Shown in pieces: positions 34,079-43,306 of a stretch of DNA of 64,000 nt. The stretch lies in contig CAZSDP010000014.1 of assembly GCA_964605665.1 (NCBI GenBank), forward strand, positions 1 through 64,000, written 5' to 3'. The DNA is from CAZSDP01 sp964605665. GTDB taxonomy: Bacteria; Planctomycetota; UBA8108; UBA1146. A program made the position numbers and the translations under genes. Each line of letters begins with the position of its first letter. Within the stretch, counting starts at the first letter, position 1. Under the pieces are notes generated by a model, which made no database searches, was not told the DNA's origin, and was given only the letters and a program-made list of their open reading frames with translations.

Positions 34079-35269
34079 ATGACCAAACCTCTTCGTGTAC
34101 TGTACGTGGCTCTCGTGGAGCTCGATGTGCCTGGTGGCCCGGCAGTCCATGTCGCAAACCTGATGCGTGGATTCCACGATATCGGGGTTCCCACCACCCT
34201 CCTCGCGCCCCGTCCTCGCGGGCCGCTCGCGGTCGAGGTCGCGCCAACGGTGCGAACCGTACCGTTCTTCGGATTCGGTCCTCTGCGACTCTGGATCTAC
34301 GATCTATTGCAAGCAGTGGGAATGATCTTGTCGATCGCGAGAAGTCGTCCTGACCTGATCTGCTTGAGAGATCGTGGTCAGGGGAACAGAGTCGCCCTTC
34401 TCCTCGCCCGAAGTTTTGGTATCCCCTACATCTTGGAGCTGAATGGAAGAGATCCGATCGACGACGATCGGACCGAGAGAGGCGCAATCCGGGGATCGAT
34501 CGAACGATGGCGACGACGAGCTCGTCGCCGTGAGCTCGCCGACGCCGATGCGGTGGTCGTCAACTCAGAGCCGCTGGCAGCGCACATCCAGACTCGCTAC
34601 CAACTCTCCGTGGAAAAGGTCCGTTGTGTGACGATGCGCGTCGACGGCGATCGTTTCCGTCCACTCTCCAAGACGGAGTGCCGGACCGAATTGGGGATTT
34701 CTCAATCGGCGCTGATCCTCGGCTATCTCGGTTCCTTCCAACCGACCCACGACCTCGAGTCGGTACTGCAGGCGCTGCGGCATCTCCTCGATCGCAACAT
34801 CGAAGCTCGGCTACGACTGATCGGTTCCGGTAATGACCTGGAGCTCTTCCAAAATCGGGTGAAAGAACTCTCGCTCGAGGATGCGGTCGACTTACTGGGC
34901 TGGGTTCCACACGAACAGATCCCCGTCGAGCTCAACGCCATCGATGTGGCCCTCTCTCTCCTCACCGAAGAACGAAGAGCGAGCGCGGAGTCTCTCTGCA
35001 AGGTGAAGGAATTCCTCGCCTGCGGAGTTCCGACGATCATCAATCGAGAAGGGGTCCCCGGGTTTCGTGAGTATCCACCCGGCAGCGTCACTCCGGTCGC
35101 CCTCGATGATCCCACAACCGCTGGAGCCGATCTCGCCGACGTGATCATGCAACTCGACCGGTCTCGGCGCCTCGAGACTTCACGTTACGTGGCCCGTGAG
35201 TACTCTCTCGCCTCTGCCGCGAGAGAGACGATCGAGTCGATCTCGGAAGAGATCTCGCTGTCAACTTGA
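34079..35269 (+). CDS. GT4-family glycosyltransferase
   Basis: A 396-residue GT-B enzyme. N-terminal half: VELDVPGGPAVHVANLMRGF; LLLARSFGIPYILELNGRDP; VVNSEPLAAHI. C-terminal half: LGYLGSFQPTHDLESVLQAL, LIGSGNDLELF and VKEFLACGVPTI, which replaces the common EX7E with a K/E version. Followed 97 bp later by a methyltransferase, same strand. Donor and acceptor unknown. Confidence 0.87.
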   Translation: MTKPLRVLYVALVELDVPGGPAVHVANLMRGFHDIGVPTTLLAPRPRGPLAVEVAPTVRTVPFFGFGPLRLWIYDLLQAVGMILSIARSRPDLICLRDRGQGNRVALLLARSFGIPYILELNGRDPIDDDRTERGAIRGSIERWRRRARRRELADADAVVVNSEPLAAHIQTRYQLSVEKVRCVTMRVDGDRFRPLSKTECRTELGISQSALILGYLGSFQPTHDLESVLQALRHLLDRNIEARLRLIGSGNDLELFQNRVKELSLEDAVDLLGWVPHEQIPVELNAIDVALSLLTEERRASAESLCKVKEFLACGVPTIINREGVPGFREYPPGSVTPVALDDPTTAGADLADVIMQLDRSRRLETSRYVAREYSLASAARETIESISEEISLST

Positions 35270-35366
35270 GGGAGAAGATCGAATCGCGACCAATCGGTGC
35301 TGATCTCACCGGCGAATTTTGCCGATCATCGGATGGAATAGATCGATCAACGGAGAGGAAAATCGG

Positions 35367-36197
35367 TTGAGTACAACGGCCAGCACGTCACCAAATTCCG
35401 ACACTTCAGTTGCCGATCGCTCCCTGCGCGGCCTCGAGAAGTTCGAGCTGCAGGCGACGGAGTACTCCCACCCGTACCACTGGACTCCGCAGTTTTCTGA
35501 CGATGGGTGGCGCATCACACAATGCCTCTCCTGGGGTTACGAATACCTGGGAGTCCTCACCGCCGCCAAGGGAGAACTGATCGATCGCAATCCAGACCGG
35601 GTTCTCGATGTGGGATGTGGAGATGGTCGACTGACCCATCAATTACTCGTCGAGGGAATCCCCCACGTCACCGCTGTCGACCCCGCTATCGAGGCGATCG
35701 AATTCGCCCGAGCCTTCAATCGTCCTTTCGCCGAGCGCGCCCAAATCGTTTGCGGCACTGTCGAGGAATCTCCCACCGAGCTGCACGACGCTGCGGTCGC
35801 GATGGAGGTTCTCGAGCACATCCCCGAGTCAGCCTTGCCCTCTCTGATCGAAGGAGTGCATCGGAGACTGCGATCGGATGCCCCGTTCGTCGTGACGGTG
35901 CCGACCACGGTGCGTCCCATCATCCCCAAGCATGAGCGTCACTACGACCTTGAGCTGCTCACCCGGCATCTCTCTCCCTGGTTCGAAATCGAGTCGGTCC
36001 GATACATCCACCGCGTCGGCGGTTGGGAGACGTGGATCCGCCGACTTCTGACCAACCGCTTCTTCCACCTGAATCACTCCGGACTCCATCGCTGGGCAAC
36101 ACGTCAGTACCATCGCCGAGTTCTCGAAGGGACGGTGGAGAATGGTGCCCATCTCTTGGTGGTGGCAAAGCCCACCTCAGGAAGACCGACCGCTTAG
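35367..36197 (+). CDS. SAM-dependent methyltransferase (UbiG/class I type)
   Basis: A 276-residue enzyme with motif I VLDVGCGDGRLTHQLL, VTAVDPAIEAIEFAR, AAVAMEVLEHIPESALPSL and the late VRYIHRVGGWETWIRR region. I start at the TTG at 35367 because GGAGAGG lies 8 bases upstream; the upstream TTG at 35319 has no such site. Second gene of a GT-methyltransferase pair in the glycan block. Confidence 0.82.
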   Translation: MSTTASTSPNSDTSVADRSLRGLEKFELQATEYSHPYHWTPQFSDDGWRITQCLSWGYEYLGVLTAAKGELIDRNPDRVLDVGCGDGRLTHQLLVEGIPHVTAVDPAIEAIEFARAFNRPFAERAQIVCGTVEESPTELHDAAVAMEVLEHIPESALPSLIEGVHRRLRSDAPFVVTVPTTVRPIIPKHERHYDLELLTRHLSPWFEIESVRYIHRVGGWETWIRRLLTNRFFHLNHSGLHRWATRQYHRRVLEGTVENGAHLLVVAKPTSGRPTA

Positions 36198-36300
36198 CTC
36201 GCCCCCCGATCCGATCTCTCGGTGATCCGACCCTGTCTCTCTGTGATGTGATCCACGGTCTCGTCTGCGTGGCCCCCGACGTCGATCGCGTGGGGGCAGC

Positions 36301-36345
36301 GATTCCAGACTCAGCGCTTCCAGATTCAGCAATTCCAGATCTAGG
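36301..36345. repeat. Three-copy 15-bp tandem repeat
   Basis: Three degenerate 15-bp units around TTCCAGA(C/T)TCAGC; the third overlaps the last codons of the flippase gene. The 15-bp period differs from the 14-bp arrays elsewhere. Confidence 0.65.
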
Positions 36346-37669
36346 GGGAAGTCAGCTCCGACGGTTTTACCGGAGAAGAGTGGCCCTCTTCCGCCGACAA
36401 CGCTTGCTCCCCTGCTAAGAGTTGCGAGGAGCGTCTCAAGAGGATCGCGGTCACCAATAGTCCCACTGCCCCCGAAGCGACCGTTGCGAGACAGGCTCCT
36501 TCGAGTCCCCAGTGGTTCGCTCCCAGCGGCAGCAAGGTGAGCAAGACGGTGAGCTGCACCGCATTGCAAAAGAGCCTCTTGTGAGGAGAGCCTTCGACAT
36601 CGAAGAGGACCTGAGCCCCGATCGAGATCCCCCGCAACATCCCGAAGAAGATCAGGATCTCGAAGATCGGAACGATCTCGCCGAACTTCGGTCCGAGCAA
36701 GACTCTCAGAATCGGGGTCCGCAACAGATAGACGGTCGTTGCCATCGCGACGAATCCGAACAACAACGTGGTGAGGTATCGCCGCGAATATTTTCGGAAG
36801 AGTTGTGGGTGTTCTCGCAGCTTTGAGAAACCGGGGAAGATCACCGCCGCCGCGAACATCGGGTACTGCCGAGCGGCATACATGCTCAGCGCGGTTGCGC
36901 GATCGTACAAACCCAAACTGTGCATTCCGAGCAGACGCCCCACCACCAACCGATCGAGGGTGTCGATCAGGTACGCGGAACTGTGGGCGAAATTGAATCC
37001 GATTCCAAAACGCAGGTATCGCCGCAATCCCGACCACTTCCTCGTCCAGCGCGGTCGATACGGGTGAACCAAGTAATAGGATGCACTTCGGAGTCCACTC
37101 GAAATCACCTGTTGGATCACGACTGCCCAGGGACTCCGCAACCAGAGTAAGAGCAGAATCAAGATCGCGGTGCCGAGTAGGCTGGTGGTCAAATCGCAGA
37201 GTGTCGGAATCCGTTGATTCATCTCGCGCGTGAAGAGCAATGCAGACATGCTGCGCAGCCCCTCGAGAATTGGAGCGATCGCTGCGATGAGGATGTAGGC
37301 GGACAGATCGGGAGAACGCTGCCACGCACCGATCGGAATCGCCAAGGCGGCGACGACGATCGCCAACAGAACTCCTCTGACCAGTTGCAGGCTCCACGCG
37401 GCGTCGAGGAGGTGGTCGATCTTCCCTTTTTCTCGAACCAGGCTCGAGCCGATCCCCGTTTCGGAAAGAACGTGGGCCAACGTGATCAAAACCGAGACGA
37501 TCGCCACCTCGCCGATCTGATCGGGGTCGAGGACTCGATAGACCGCCCCCAAGGTCACGATCAGCAGGGCGGAATGGACACCCACTCGAGCCGCCGTCCA
37601 ACCGCTGCTGGTGACCACGCGACGGCGCAATGACGGAGGTGAGGGTTGGGATTCAGGTGAGGATGTCAC
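36341..37669 (-). CDS. Wzx-like polysaccharide flippase (MATE/MVF superfamily)
   Basis: A 442-residue polytopic protein with 12 or more hydrophobic segments and the family pattern SSGWTAARVGVHSALLIV at the N-terminus, VLSETGIGSSLV, RYLRFGIGFNFAHSSAYLI and LDRLVVGRLLGMHSLGLYDRA. Such proteins translocate undecaprenyl-linked sugar units across the inner membrane. With uppS in the next operon and glycosyltransferases nearby, it probably exports the product of this block. The overlapping frame 36177-37601 is a shadow. Confidence 0.88.
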   Translation of the reverse strand: MTSSPESQPSPPSLRRRVVTSSGWTAARVGVHSALLIVTLGAVYRVLDPDQIGEVAIVSVLITLAHVLSETGIGSSLVREKGKIDHLLDAAWSLQLVRGVLLAIVVAALAIPIGAWQRSPDLSAYILIAAIAPILEGLRSMSALLFTREMNQRIPTLCDLTTSLLGTAILILLLLWLRSPWAVVIQQVISSGLRSASYYLVHPYRPRWTRKWSGLRRYLRFGIGFNFAHSSAYLIDTLDRLVVGRLLGMHSLGLYDRATALSMYAARQYPMFAAAVIFPGFSKLREHPQLFRKYSRRYLTTLLFGFVAMATTVYLLRTPILRVLLGPKFGEIVPIFEILIFFGMLRGISIGAQVLFDVEGSPHKRLFCNAVQLTVLLTLLPLGANHWGLEGACLATVASGAVGLLVTAILLRRSSQLLAGEQALSAEEGHSSPVKPSELTSP

Positions 37670-37811
37670 TCGATTCCTTCAGATCGGGAAGTTGGCGCCT
37701 CGGTTCCCGGGAGGAACCCCCATCGAATCTATCGGCGTCACTGGCGAGCTGCTGGAGGGGTGAGTGGGAGGAGATTTCCCCAAGCGCCAATTAGGCGGCA
37801 CGAACTGAGCC

Positions 37812-38282
37812 TTATCGCTCTTTCCACTCCTCGAGAATCTCTCGTTGGCGGGCCGCCATGCGATCGGCGTCTGTTTCGTCGAGATCGTCGTAACCGAGGA
37901 GGTGCAAGACGCCATGCACGACGTACAGAAGGGCCTCGTCGACTGGATCGAGCCCATATTCCGGTCCTTGACGAAGCGCGGTTTCAGTCGAGACCACCAC
38001 TTCTCCCAAGGTCGCTTCCTCGGTGGGCGGGTCCTCGTCCTCTGAGAGAGGAAAGGTGATCACGTCGGTGGGCCCGGGAATCCCCATGAAACGGAGATGC
38101 AAGTCCGCAATCGTCGCGTCGTCGACAAAGGCAACCTCTACCGATCCGAGCCGAGATTCAGCCGCGAGGGTGAACAACACCAGCGAGGTCACCTCAGAAC
38201 GATCGAGCTCCAGGAGCGACTGCCGATCAGAAATCTCGACCGAGTTGGAAGAGTGAAAAAGGGGATCGCTCGGAACGATCAC
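37812..38282 (-). CDS. ybeY: Endoribonuclease YbeY (16S rRNA maturation / 70S quality control)
   Basis: A 156-residue UPF0054 protein: FVDDATIADLHLRFMGIPG, TDVITFPL and the zinc motif. The canonical H-x3-H-x5-H reads HGVLHLLGYDD, so the third ligand is Asp133 instead of His (His123, His127 kept). The GTG start overlaps the pgpH stop by four bases (GTGA), matching the common phoH-pgpH-ybeY order. Confidence 0.93.
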   Translation of the reverse strand: MIVPSDPLFHSSNSVEISDRQSLLELDRSEVTSLVLFTLAAESRLGSVEVAFVDDATIADLHLRFMGIPGPTDVITFPLSEDEDPPTEEATLGEVVVSTETALRQGPEYGLDPVDEALLYVVHGVLHLLGYDDLDETDADRMAARQREILEEWKER

Positions 38283-40141
38283 GGTCTTCCCTGCCGCGTT
38301 CCCCGGGTGGGGACCACTGGCTCTTGTTGGGAAGAGCCTGTCGATCGGGAGTCGTCGGGACGACGTCCATCCGCTTTCTTCGACACCGCATCGGAAGCCT
38401 TACTCCGATTCGCTTTCCCGCCTTCCTGAGGCGGATTCTGGCCTGCTCCCCCCGCTGGCTTCGTCTCCCCGTCCTCTTTTGGACTGGTCGGCATCGGAGC
38501 GGCTGCGGCTGGAATCGACTCGGAGGTCGCCAGCTTCGTGCCCGCCTTCTCGGGGGGCTTTCCCGCTTCCTCCTCTTCCGGGTAGCGGATTCTCCCGTGG
38601 TGGATCGCTGCGAGCACGCGAACGAAGGCATCTTCAATCTTCGCGAGATCGCGCATGGTCAGCTCGCAATCGTCGAGCTCACCTTGCGACATCCGCAACT
38701 GAATCATCTTCCTCACATGCTGACGGATGCGCGCGGGAGTTGGATCGGACAAGACGCGTGCACTCGCTTCGACTGAATCGGCGAGCATCAGAATTCCCGC
38801 CTCGCGGAAGGTCGGCTTCGGTCCTGGATAACGAAACGCTTCACGAGTTCGTTCACGTTGCTCATCGCGCGGCGTCTCTTCACCATTCTCGCGCTGCCGC
38901 ATCTTCTTGTTGAAGAAGAACTCCACCACAGAGGTTCCATGGTGCATCGGGATCATATCGATCATGTTCTTCGGGAGTTTCTCTTCGCGGGCGATCCGGA
39001 TGCCGTCCTTGACGTGAGCAATCACCACCAATCGAGACATTTCGGGAGAAAGTCGATCGTGGATATTGTCACCGGCGGTCATGTTCTCGACGAAGTAGAG
39101 CGGCTTCATCATCTTCCCGATGTCGTGATAGAGAGCTCCCACTCGGGCGAGAAGACTATTTGCGCCGATACTGCCTGCCGCCTCCTCCGCGAGTTGTCCC
39201 ACCATCAACGAGTGTTGGAACGAACCGGGAGCGAGGAGCGAGAACTGATTGAGCAACGGACGATTGGTATCGGCGAGCTCGATCAGTCGCATATCGGTCG
39301 TGACATCGAAGATCCGTTCGATGTAGGGGAGGGCGCTCGTCACCAAGATCCCTGCGATGATCCCGTTCAGTAATCCGAAAGCGGGCTCCCCACCCACCGC
39401 GAACTCGGTGAGGCGTTCGAGGGTGGTCATCCGCTCCGGAGAGAGAATCAAAATCGTGAAGAACTGAGCGACCCCACTGAGCAATCCGATCGTCACCAGC
39501 CGCGTCCGAGTTCGAATCTTTCGAACTCCGAGGATCGACACCAAGCAACCGATGAATTGGGCGACGACCAGAATCTGCGGATCGGGGAGATCCCACTCGG
39601 GAATCTGTGCGGTACTCGCATAGAACGCGGCATCGGTCGAGACCATGATCCCGAACAAGATGAGAACTGCGCCCATGGTGTGGACCGCAACGCGCGCGGA
39701 GTAGACGAGAGCCAGGGTCATGGCGAGGAGAGGGAACGGGATCAGGTAAGCGGGTGCCCACTCTTGGAAGAGGAGCAATCGGGCGGCCCCGAGAGAGAGC
39801 GCCACCAACAGGAAGTACTGACGGAAGCGAGGTCCCGGCGCGAGGATCTCCGGGTGAAAGCTCCGGACCATCAGGAACATCCCCGCGTGCACGATGAGAA
39901 CGAGGCCGAAGAGCGTCAGCCCCTGGTCCAACTTGGCAGATTCGCTGAGATGATCCCCGAAGAATCGATTCGCAGCGATCAGTCCGGTCACGAACAGAAC
40001 GTGAAGCAGAACCATCCCCAACCGCAGCACGCGGCGCGAGGTTGCCCGTTCGCGTTCGAGTACGCCCGTCTTGGTTTGCCTTCGACCGAACGAGAGCCGT
40101 TGCCAGCTCTTGTTCTTCTTGCCGTCGCCGAGGAGGCCCAT
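38279..40141 (-). CDS. 7TM-HD cyclic-di-AMP phosphodiesterase family protein (PgpH-like)
   Basis: A 620-residue membrane enzyme. Hydrophobic segments span about residues 30-270; the HD domain follows with PGSFQHSLMVGQLAEEA, LLARVGALYHDIGKMMKP and VIAHVKDGI...PMHHGT, typical of PgpH, which hydrolyses c-di-AMP. The extracellular HDED domain of longer homologues seems absent. A C-terminal tail of about 80 residues is Pro/Lys/Glu/Ser-rich and likely disordered. The ATG at 40141 follows GAAGGA; the frame upstream to 40252 lacks a better site. Coupled to ybeY. Confidence 0.9.
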   Translation of the reverse strand: MGLLGDGKKNKSWQRLSFGRRQTKTGVLERERATSRRVLRLGMVLLHVLFVTGLIAANRFFGDHLSESAKLDQGLTLFGLVLIVHAGMFLMVRSFHPEILAPGPRFRQYFLLVALSLGAARLLLFQEWAPAYLIPFPLLAMTLALVYSARVAVHTMGAVLILFGIMVSTDAAFYASTAQIPEWDLPDPQILVVAQFIGCLVSILGVRKIRTRTRLVTIGLLSGVAQFFTILILSPERMTTLERLTEFAVGGEPAFGLLNGIIAGILVTSALPYIERIFDVTTDMRLIELADTNRPLLNQFSLLAPGSFQHSLMVGQLAEEAAGSIGANSLLARVGALYHDIGKMMKPLYFVENMTAGDNIHDRLSPEMSRLVVIAHVKDGIRIAREEKLPKNMIDMIPMHHGTSVVEFFFNKKMRQRENGEETPRDEQRERTREAFRYPGPKPTFREAGILMLADSVEASARVLSDPTPARIRQHVRKMIQLRMSQGELDDCELTMRDLAKIEDAFVRVLAAIHHGRIRYPEEEEAGKPPEKAGTKLATSESIPAAAAPMPTSPKEDGETKPAGGAGQNPPQEGGKANRSKASDAVSKKADGRRPDDSRSTGSSQQEPVVPTRGTRQGRP

Positions 40142-40413
40142 CGTTCCTTCCCGCTCCGAAAGCCGAACCGGGGCGACCGCTACCGACCAAAAGGCGGCGA
40201 GCAGCCCGGTTCGTCCCCCACCCTCCTCCCACCGAAGTGGAGTGGACTCCACGCCGAGGTGATTGGGTCAGGAGCAGCGCCTGGTTTGACCACCGCAGAA
40301 CCGCGATCTGGGAGGAGTCGGCTCCTCACCTCCTGCAGCTCCACGGGCCAACCAGCATTGTCCCGATGCACTCCAGGATTGCCAAGCCGTACGGCGGAGC
40401 GAATCCCGAAGAT

Positions 40414-41460
40414 CTAATTCGATGATGATCGGGCCTGGCGGCGCTTGGGTTTACCATCTCCTGAGGATCCCCCCTGCTCGTGGCGGTCGTAGGCCTCGAC
40501 GATTTTCGAGACGAGAGGGTGGCGAACGATGTCACCGCGCTCGAGCTCGATCCAACTTATCCCCTTAATATTACGGAGGATACGACGCGCATGAGTCAGC
40601 CCTGAGGCGGTCCCCCGCGGCAGATCGATCTGGGTGATGTCGCCGGTGACGACGATCCGAGAATCGTGTCCCATCCGGGTCAAAAACATCTTCATTTGCG
40701 CGGGAGTGGTGTTTTGAGCCTCATCGAGGATGATCCACGCATTATTGAGAGTTCTTCCCCGCATATACGCCAGGGGGACCACTTCGATAATCTCCCGATC
40801 GGAGTAACGGCGGACTTGCTCATAATCGAGAATCTCGCCAAGAGCGTCATAAAGTGGTCTCAGATATGGGTTTACCTTCGCCTGGAAGTCTCCGGGCAGG
40901 AATCCCAGTTTCTCCCCCGCCTCCACGGCGGGGCGACAGAGAATCAACTTTCTGACATCGCCTCTTTTGAGCGCTTCGATCGCCATCCGCACCGCCAGGT
41001 AGGTCTTTCCCGTCCCCGCTGGGCCGATGGCCAGCACGACGGGGGAGCGATCGAGGGCTTCCACATAGGGAACCTGCCCCGGACTTCGGGCGAGCTTGGA
41101 GAGGTCGAGAACTTCGGTCGGGGGCAGGGGAGCCGCGTCCCCTTTCCCTTTCGAATCCCCTTTCGGGGGGGTCTCGGTAAAGGGGAGATCTTCCTCCACC
41201 ACGGATGGTGGCTTCACCCCTTCGGCGTCGGCGAGGAGGAGTTCGGGAGTCGGGCCACCCTCCCGCAGCGACGAGATCATCGCGTCGACGAGAGCTTTGG
41301 CGCGAATCACCGCACCTTCGTCTCCGATCAGTTCCAGCGACTGCCCGCGGGCCACCGCTTGGACCCCGAAAATTTCTCTCAATGCACGAAGGTGTCGATC
41401 TTGGACTCCCAAGATGCGCATCGCTTCGTCATCGTCGCGAAAACGGATCAATTGCTCCAT
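40414..41460 (-). CDS. phoH: PhoH-family ATPase
   Basis: A 348-residue cytosolic ATPase with Walker [52 protein letters not shown] (Walker B) and GDITQIDLP. An N-terminal KH-like segment ([20 protein letters not shown]) and a Pro/Lys linker precede it. The ATG is 5 bases after GGGAGG. PhoH proteins are linked to RNA metabolism with YbeY, and the two share this operon. 273 bp separate it from pgpH. Confidence 0.94.
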   Translation of the reverse strand: MEQLIRFRDDDEAMRILGVQDRHLRALREIFGVQAVARGQSLELIGDEGAVIRAKALVDAMISSLREGGPTPELLLADAEGVKPPSVVEEDLPFTETPPKGDSKGKGDAAPLPPTEVLDLSKLARSPGQVPYVEALDRSPVVLAIGPAGTGKTYLAVRMAIEALKRGDVRKLILCRPAVEAGEKLGFLPGDFQAKVNPYLRPLYDALGEILDYEQVRRYSDREIIEVVPLAYMRGRTLNNAWIILDEAQNTTPAQMKMFLTRMGHDSRIVVTGDITQIDLPRGTASGLTHARRILRNIKGISWIELERGDIVRHPLVSKIVEAYDRHEQGGSSGDGKPKRRQARSSSN

Positions 41461-41525
41461 CAGTCCTCCCAAGCAGCATGATCAGGGACTCAGCGGAACA
41501 GATGCCAGAGAATTCACTTCTCGAT

Positions 41526-42464
41526 TCAGAGCGCGGGCCAGAGGGTGACGATCAGGAGCAGCAGCGGACCCGCCAAGAGAATGCTATCGAGAAGATCGAG
41601 GATTCCGCCGAATTGCGGAATCAACGCTCCTGAATCTTTGACTCCCACACTTCGCTTGAACATCGATTCCATCAAATCGCCGAGCTGGCCCGCAACTCCG
41701 ATCGCGACGGCGACCGCGACCGAGGCCAGTATACCGAAGGGCGCCCCTTCGAAGAGCATCACCATCGCCACTCCGATCGCCACGCCGGTGAGCAACCCCC
41801 CGATCGCACCCTCCCAGGTCTTTTTCGGTGAAATTGCACTCAAAGGCGTTCGCCCCCACCGACGTCCGATGAGATACGCACCGGAGTCATTCCCCTTCAC
41901 AACCAACACCAGGTAGATCAGAGAGTTGATCCCCCAATCAGTCGCCTTGGTGAGAAGGAGCAGAGAGACCATCGGAAGACCGATATAGACCACGCAAAGC
42001 GTTGCGATCGATGCTTTATGGATCTTCTCTAGGCCTGGAGCACTTCCCCTCGGCAAGAGAACGAAGAGTGCTGGTGCCAAAACAAGGAGCGACAATTCGG
42101 GAGAACTCCAACCAGCGAAGAACTCCCAACCCGCGAGGGTCGCCAGCCGTGTGCCGAGCAGCACGATGACGATCGCGCAAATCGCGCGTTCGAGACTTCT
42201 TCCGAGTTGATACATGCGGGAAAACTCGCACGCTCCGCCGACGCCAAAAATCAGAGCGAGAATCCCCAGCCCCATCACACCATCACGTTGTGAGTCCCAG
42301 GCCAGCAATCCGACCACGACCGCGAGCATGGGGATCCCAAAGGTCAACCGCTGCCGCAGCGCACTCGACTGGGGAACCGAGGGTGAAACCTCAGAAGAAC
42401 TCACGGGAGCAGACTCCGCCTTCCGGTCGTTCAAGTCCGTATCGCTCACGGCTCGATCTCCCAT
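41526..42464 (-). CDS. cdsA: Phosphatidate cytidylyltransferase
   Basis: Makes CDP-diacylglycerol from phosphatidate and CTP in the inner membrane. The 312-residue protein has about eight hydrophobic segments and the family signature near the end, SMFKRSVGVKDSGALIPQFGG...DLLDS; the usual HGG reads FGG. The start overlaps the uppS coding end by 19 bases. Sits between uppS and phoH in a purA-uppS-cdsA-phoH run. Confidence 0.93.
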   Translation of the reverse strand: MGDRAVSDTDLNDRKAESAPVSSSEVSPSVPQSSALRQRLTFGIPMLAVVVGLLAWDSQRDGVMGLGILALIFGVGGACEFSRMYQLGRSLERAICAIVIVLLGTRLATLAGWEFFAGWSSPELSLLVLAPALFVLLPRGSAPGLEKIHKASIATLCVVYIGLPMVSLLLLTKATDWGINSLIYLVLVVKGNDSGAYLIGRRWGRTPLSAISPKKTWEGAIGGLLTGVAIGVAMVMLFEGAPFGILASVAVAVAIGVAGQLGDLMESMFKRSVGVKDSGALIPQFGGILDLLDSILLAGPLLLLIVTLWPAL

Positions 42465-43306
42465 TCCGGTTGCGCAGTCCGGTCTTGATCGACAAGTCCA
42501 ATCGCCCCGTACTTTCGACGACGATGCTGGTAGGCCGCCAACGCTCGATCAAAACGTTCTGGCTCAAACTCGGGCCAGGTGCACGGATCAAAGTAAAGTT
42601 CTGAATAACTGATCTGCCAGAGTAGGAAGTTAGAAATCCTCTGTTCTCCAGCGGTTCGAATCAACAGATCGGGATCGGTCATCGTCGGATCGTAGAGAGC
42701 AGCGGTCAGGTCCGCTTCCACCAGTGACTCCGCGCTCCGCTCCCCGTCCTCGCAAGCTTTCGCGAGAATTCGCGCGGCATCGATCAGTTCGCTGCGACTG
42801 CCGTAGTTCACCGCGAGTCGCAAGATCATCCGACGGAATTGGGAGCTCTTCTCCTCCGCGCGCAGCAAGTCATCCTGCACCTCGATCGGAAGTTGATCGC
42901 GGCGCCCGATGAATCGCAAAGAGATGCCGAGCTCTTCTAATTCATCACCGTCTCGATTCAGATACCTCCGGAGAAGTTCCAACAGTCCATCGACCTCTTC
43001 GGTAGGACGTCGCTGGAAATTTTCAGTGGAAAGCGCAAAGCAAGTCAGCTGCTCGATTCCCAACTCCACTGCGCGGTGAGTGATGGCGCGCAGCGTCTCC
43101 GCCCCTTGCATATGGCCATGGGCCCGCGGCAGACCGCGTGACTGCGCCCAACGACCATTGCCATCCATGATGAGCGCCACATGGCGGGGAAACTCCAAAC
43201 GAGAAGAAGTTGAGCGGGAAGAGTCGAGGGGAGCATTCGAATCAGACTCTTCAAATTCCTCCTCGACGTGTCGCTTTGGTACACGATCGGGGGGAAATGC
43301 CTGCAT
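42446..43306 (-). CDS. uppS: Isoprenyl (undecaprenyl) diphosphate synthase
   Basis: A 286-residue cis-prenyltransferase making the lipid carrier for peptidoglycan and surface glycans. Signatures: HVALIMDGNGRWAQSRGLPR, FALSTENFQRRPTEEV, AVNYGSRSELIDAAR, LLIRTAGEQRISNFLLWQ and ELYFDPCTWPEF. An approximately 40-residue N-terminal extension is acidic/Ser-rich. The ATG at 43306 overlaps the purA TGA (TGATG). Confidence 0.95.
   Translation of the reverse strand: MQAFPPDRVPKRHVEEEFEESDSNAPLDSSRSTSSRLEFPRHVALIMDGNGRWAQSRGLPRAHGHMQGAETLRAITHRAVELGIEQLTCFALSTENFQRRPTEEVDGLLELLRRYLNRDGDELEELGISLRFIGRRDQLPIEVQDDLLRAEEKSSQFRRMILRLAVNYGSRSELIDAARILAKACEDGERSAESLVEADLTAALYDPTMTDPDLLIRTAGEQRISNFLLWQISYSELYFDPCTWPEFEPERFDRALAAYQHRRRKYGAIGLVDQDRTAQPEWEIEP

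Noticed and set aside
33880..34197. N-terminal extension of the methyltransferase
   Set aside because: Overlaps the divergent glycosyltransferase start and lacks methyltransferase similarity; the ATG at 33879 is well supported.
36177..37601. 474-codon minus-strand frame overlapping the flippase
   Set aside because: Arg/Asp/Ser-rich shadow of the flippase in another frame, whose product has clear membrane segments and family motifs.
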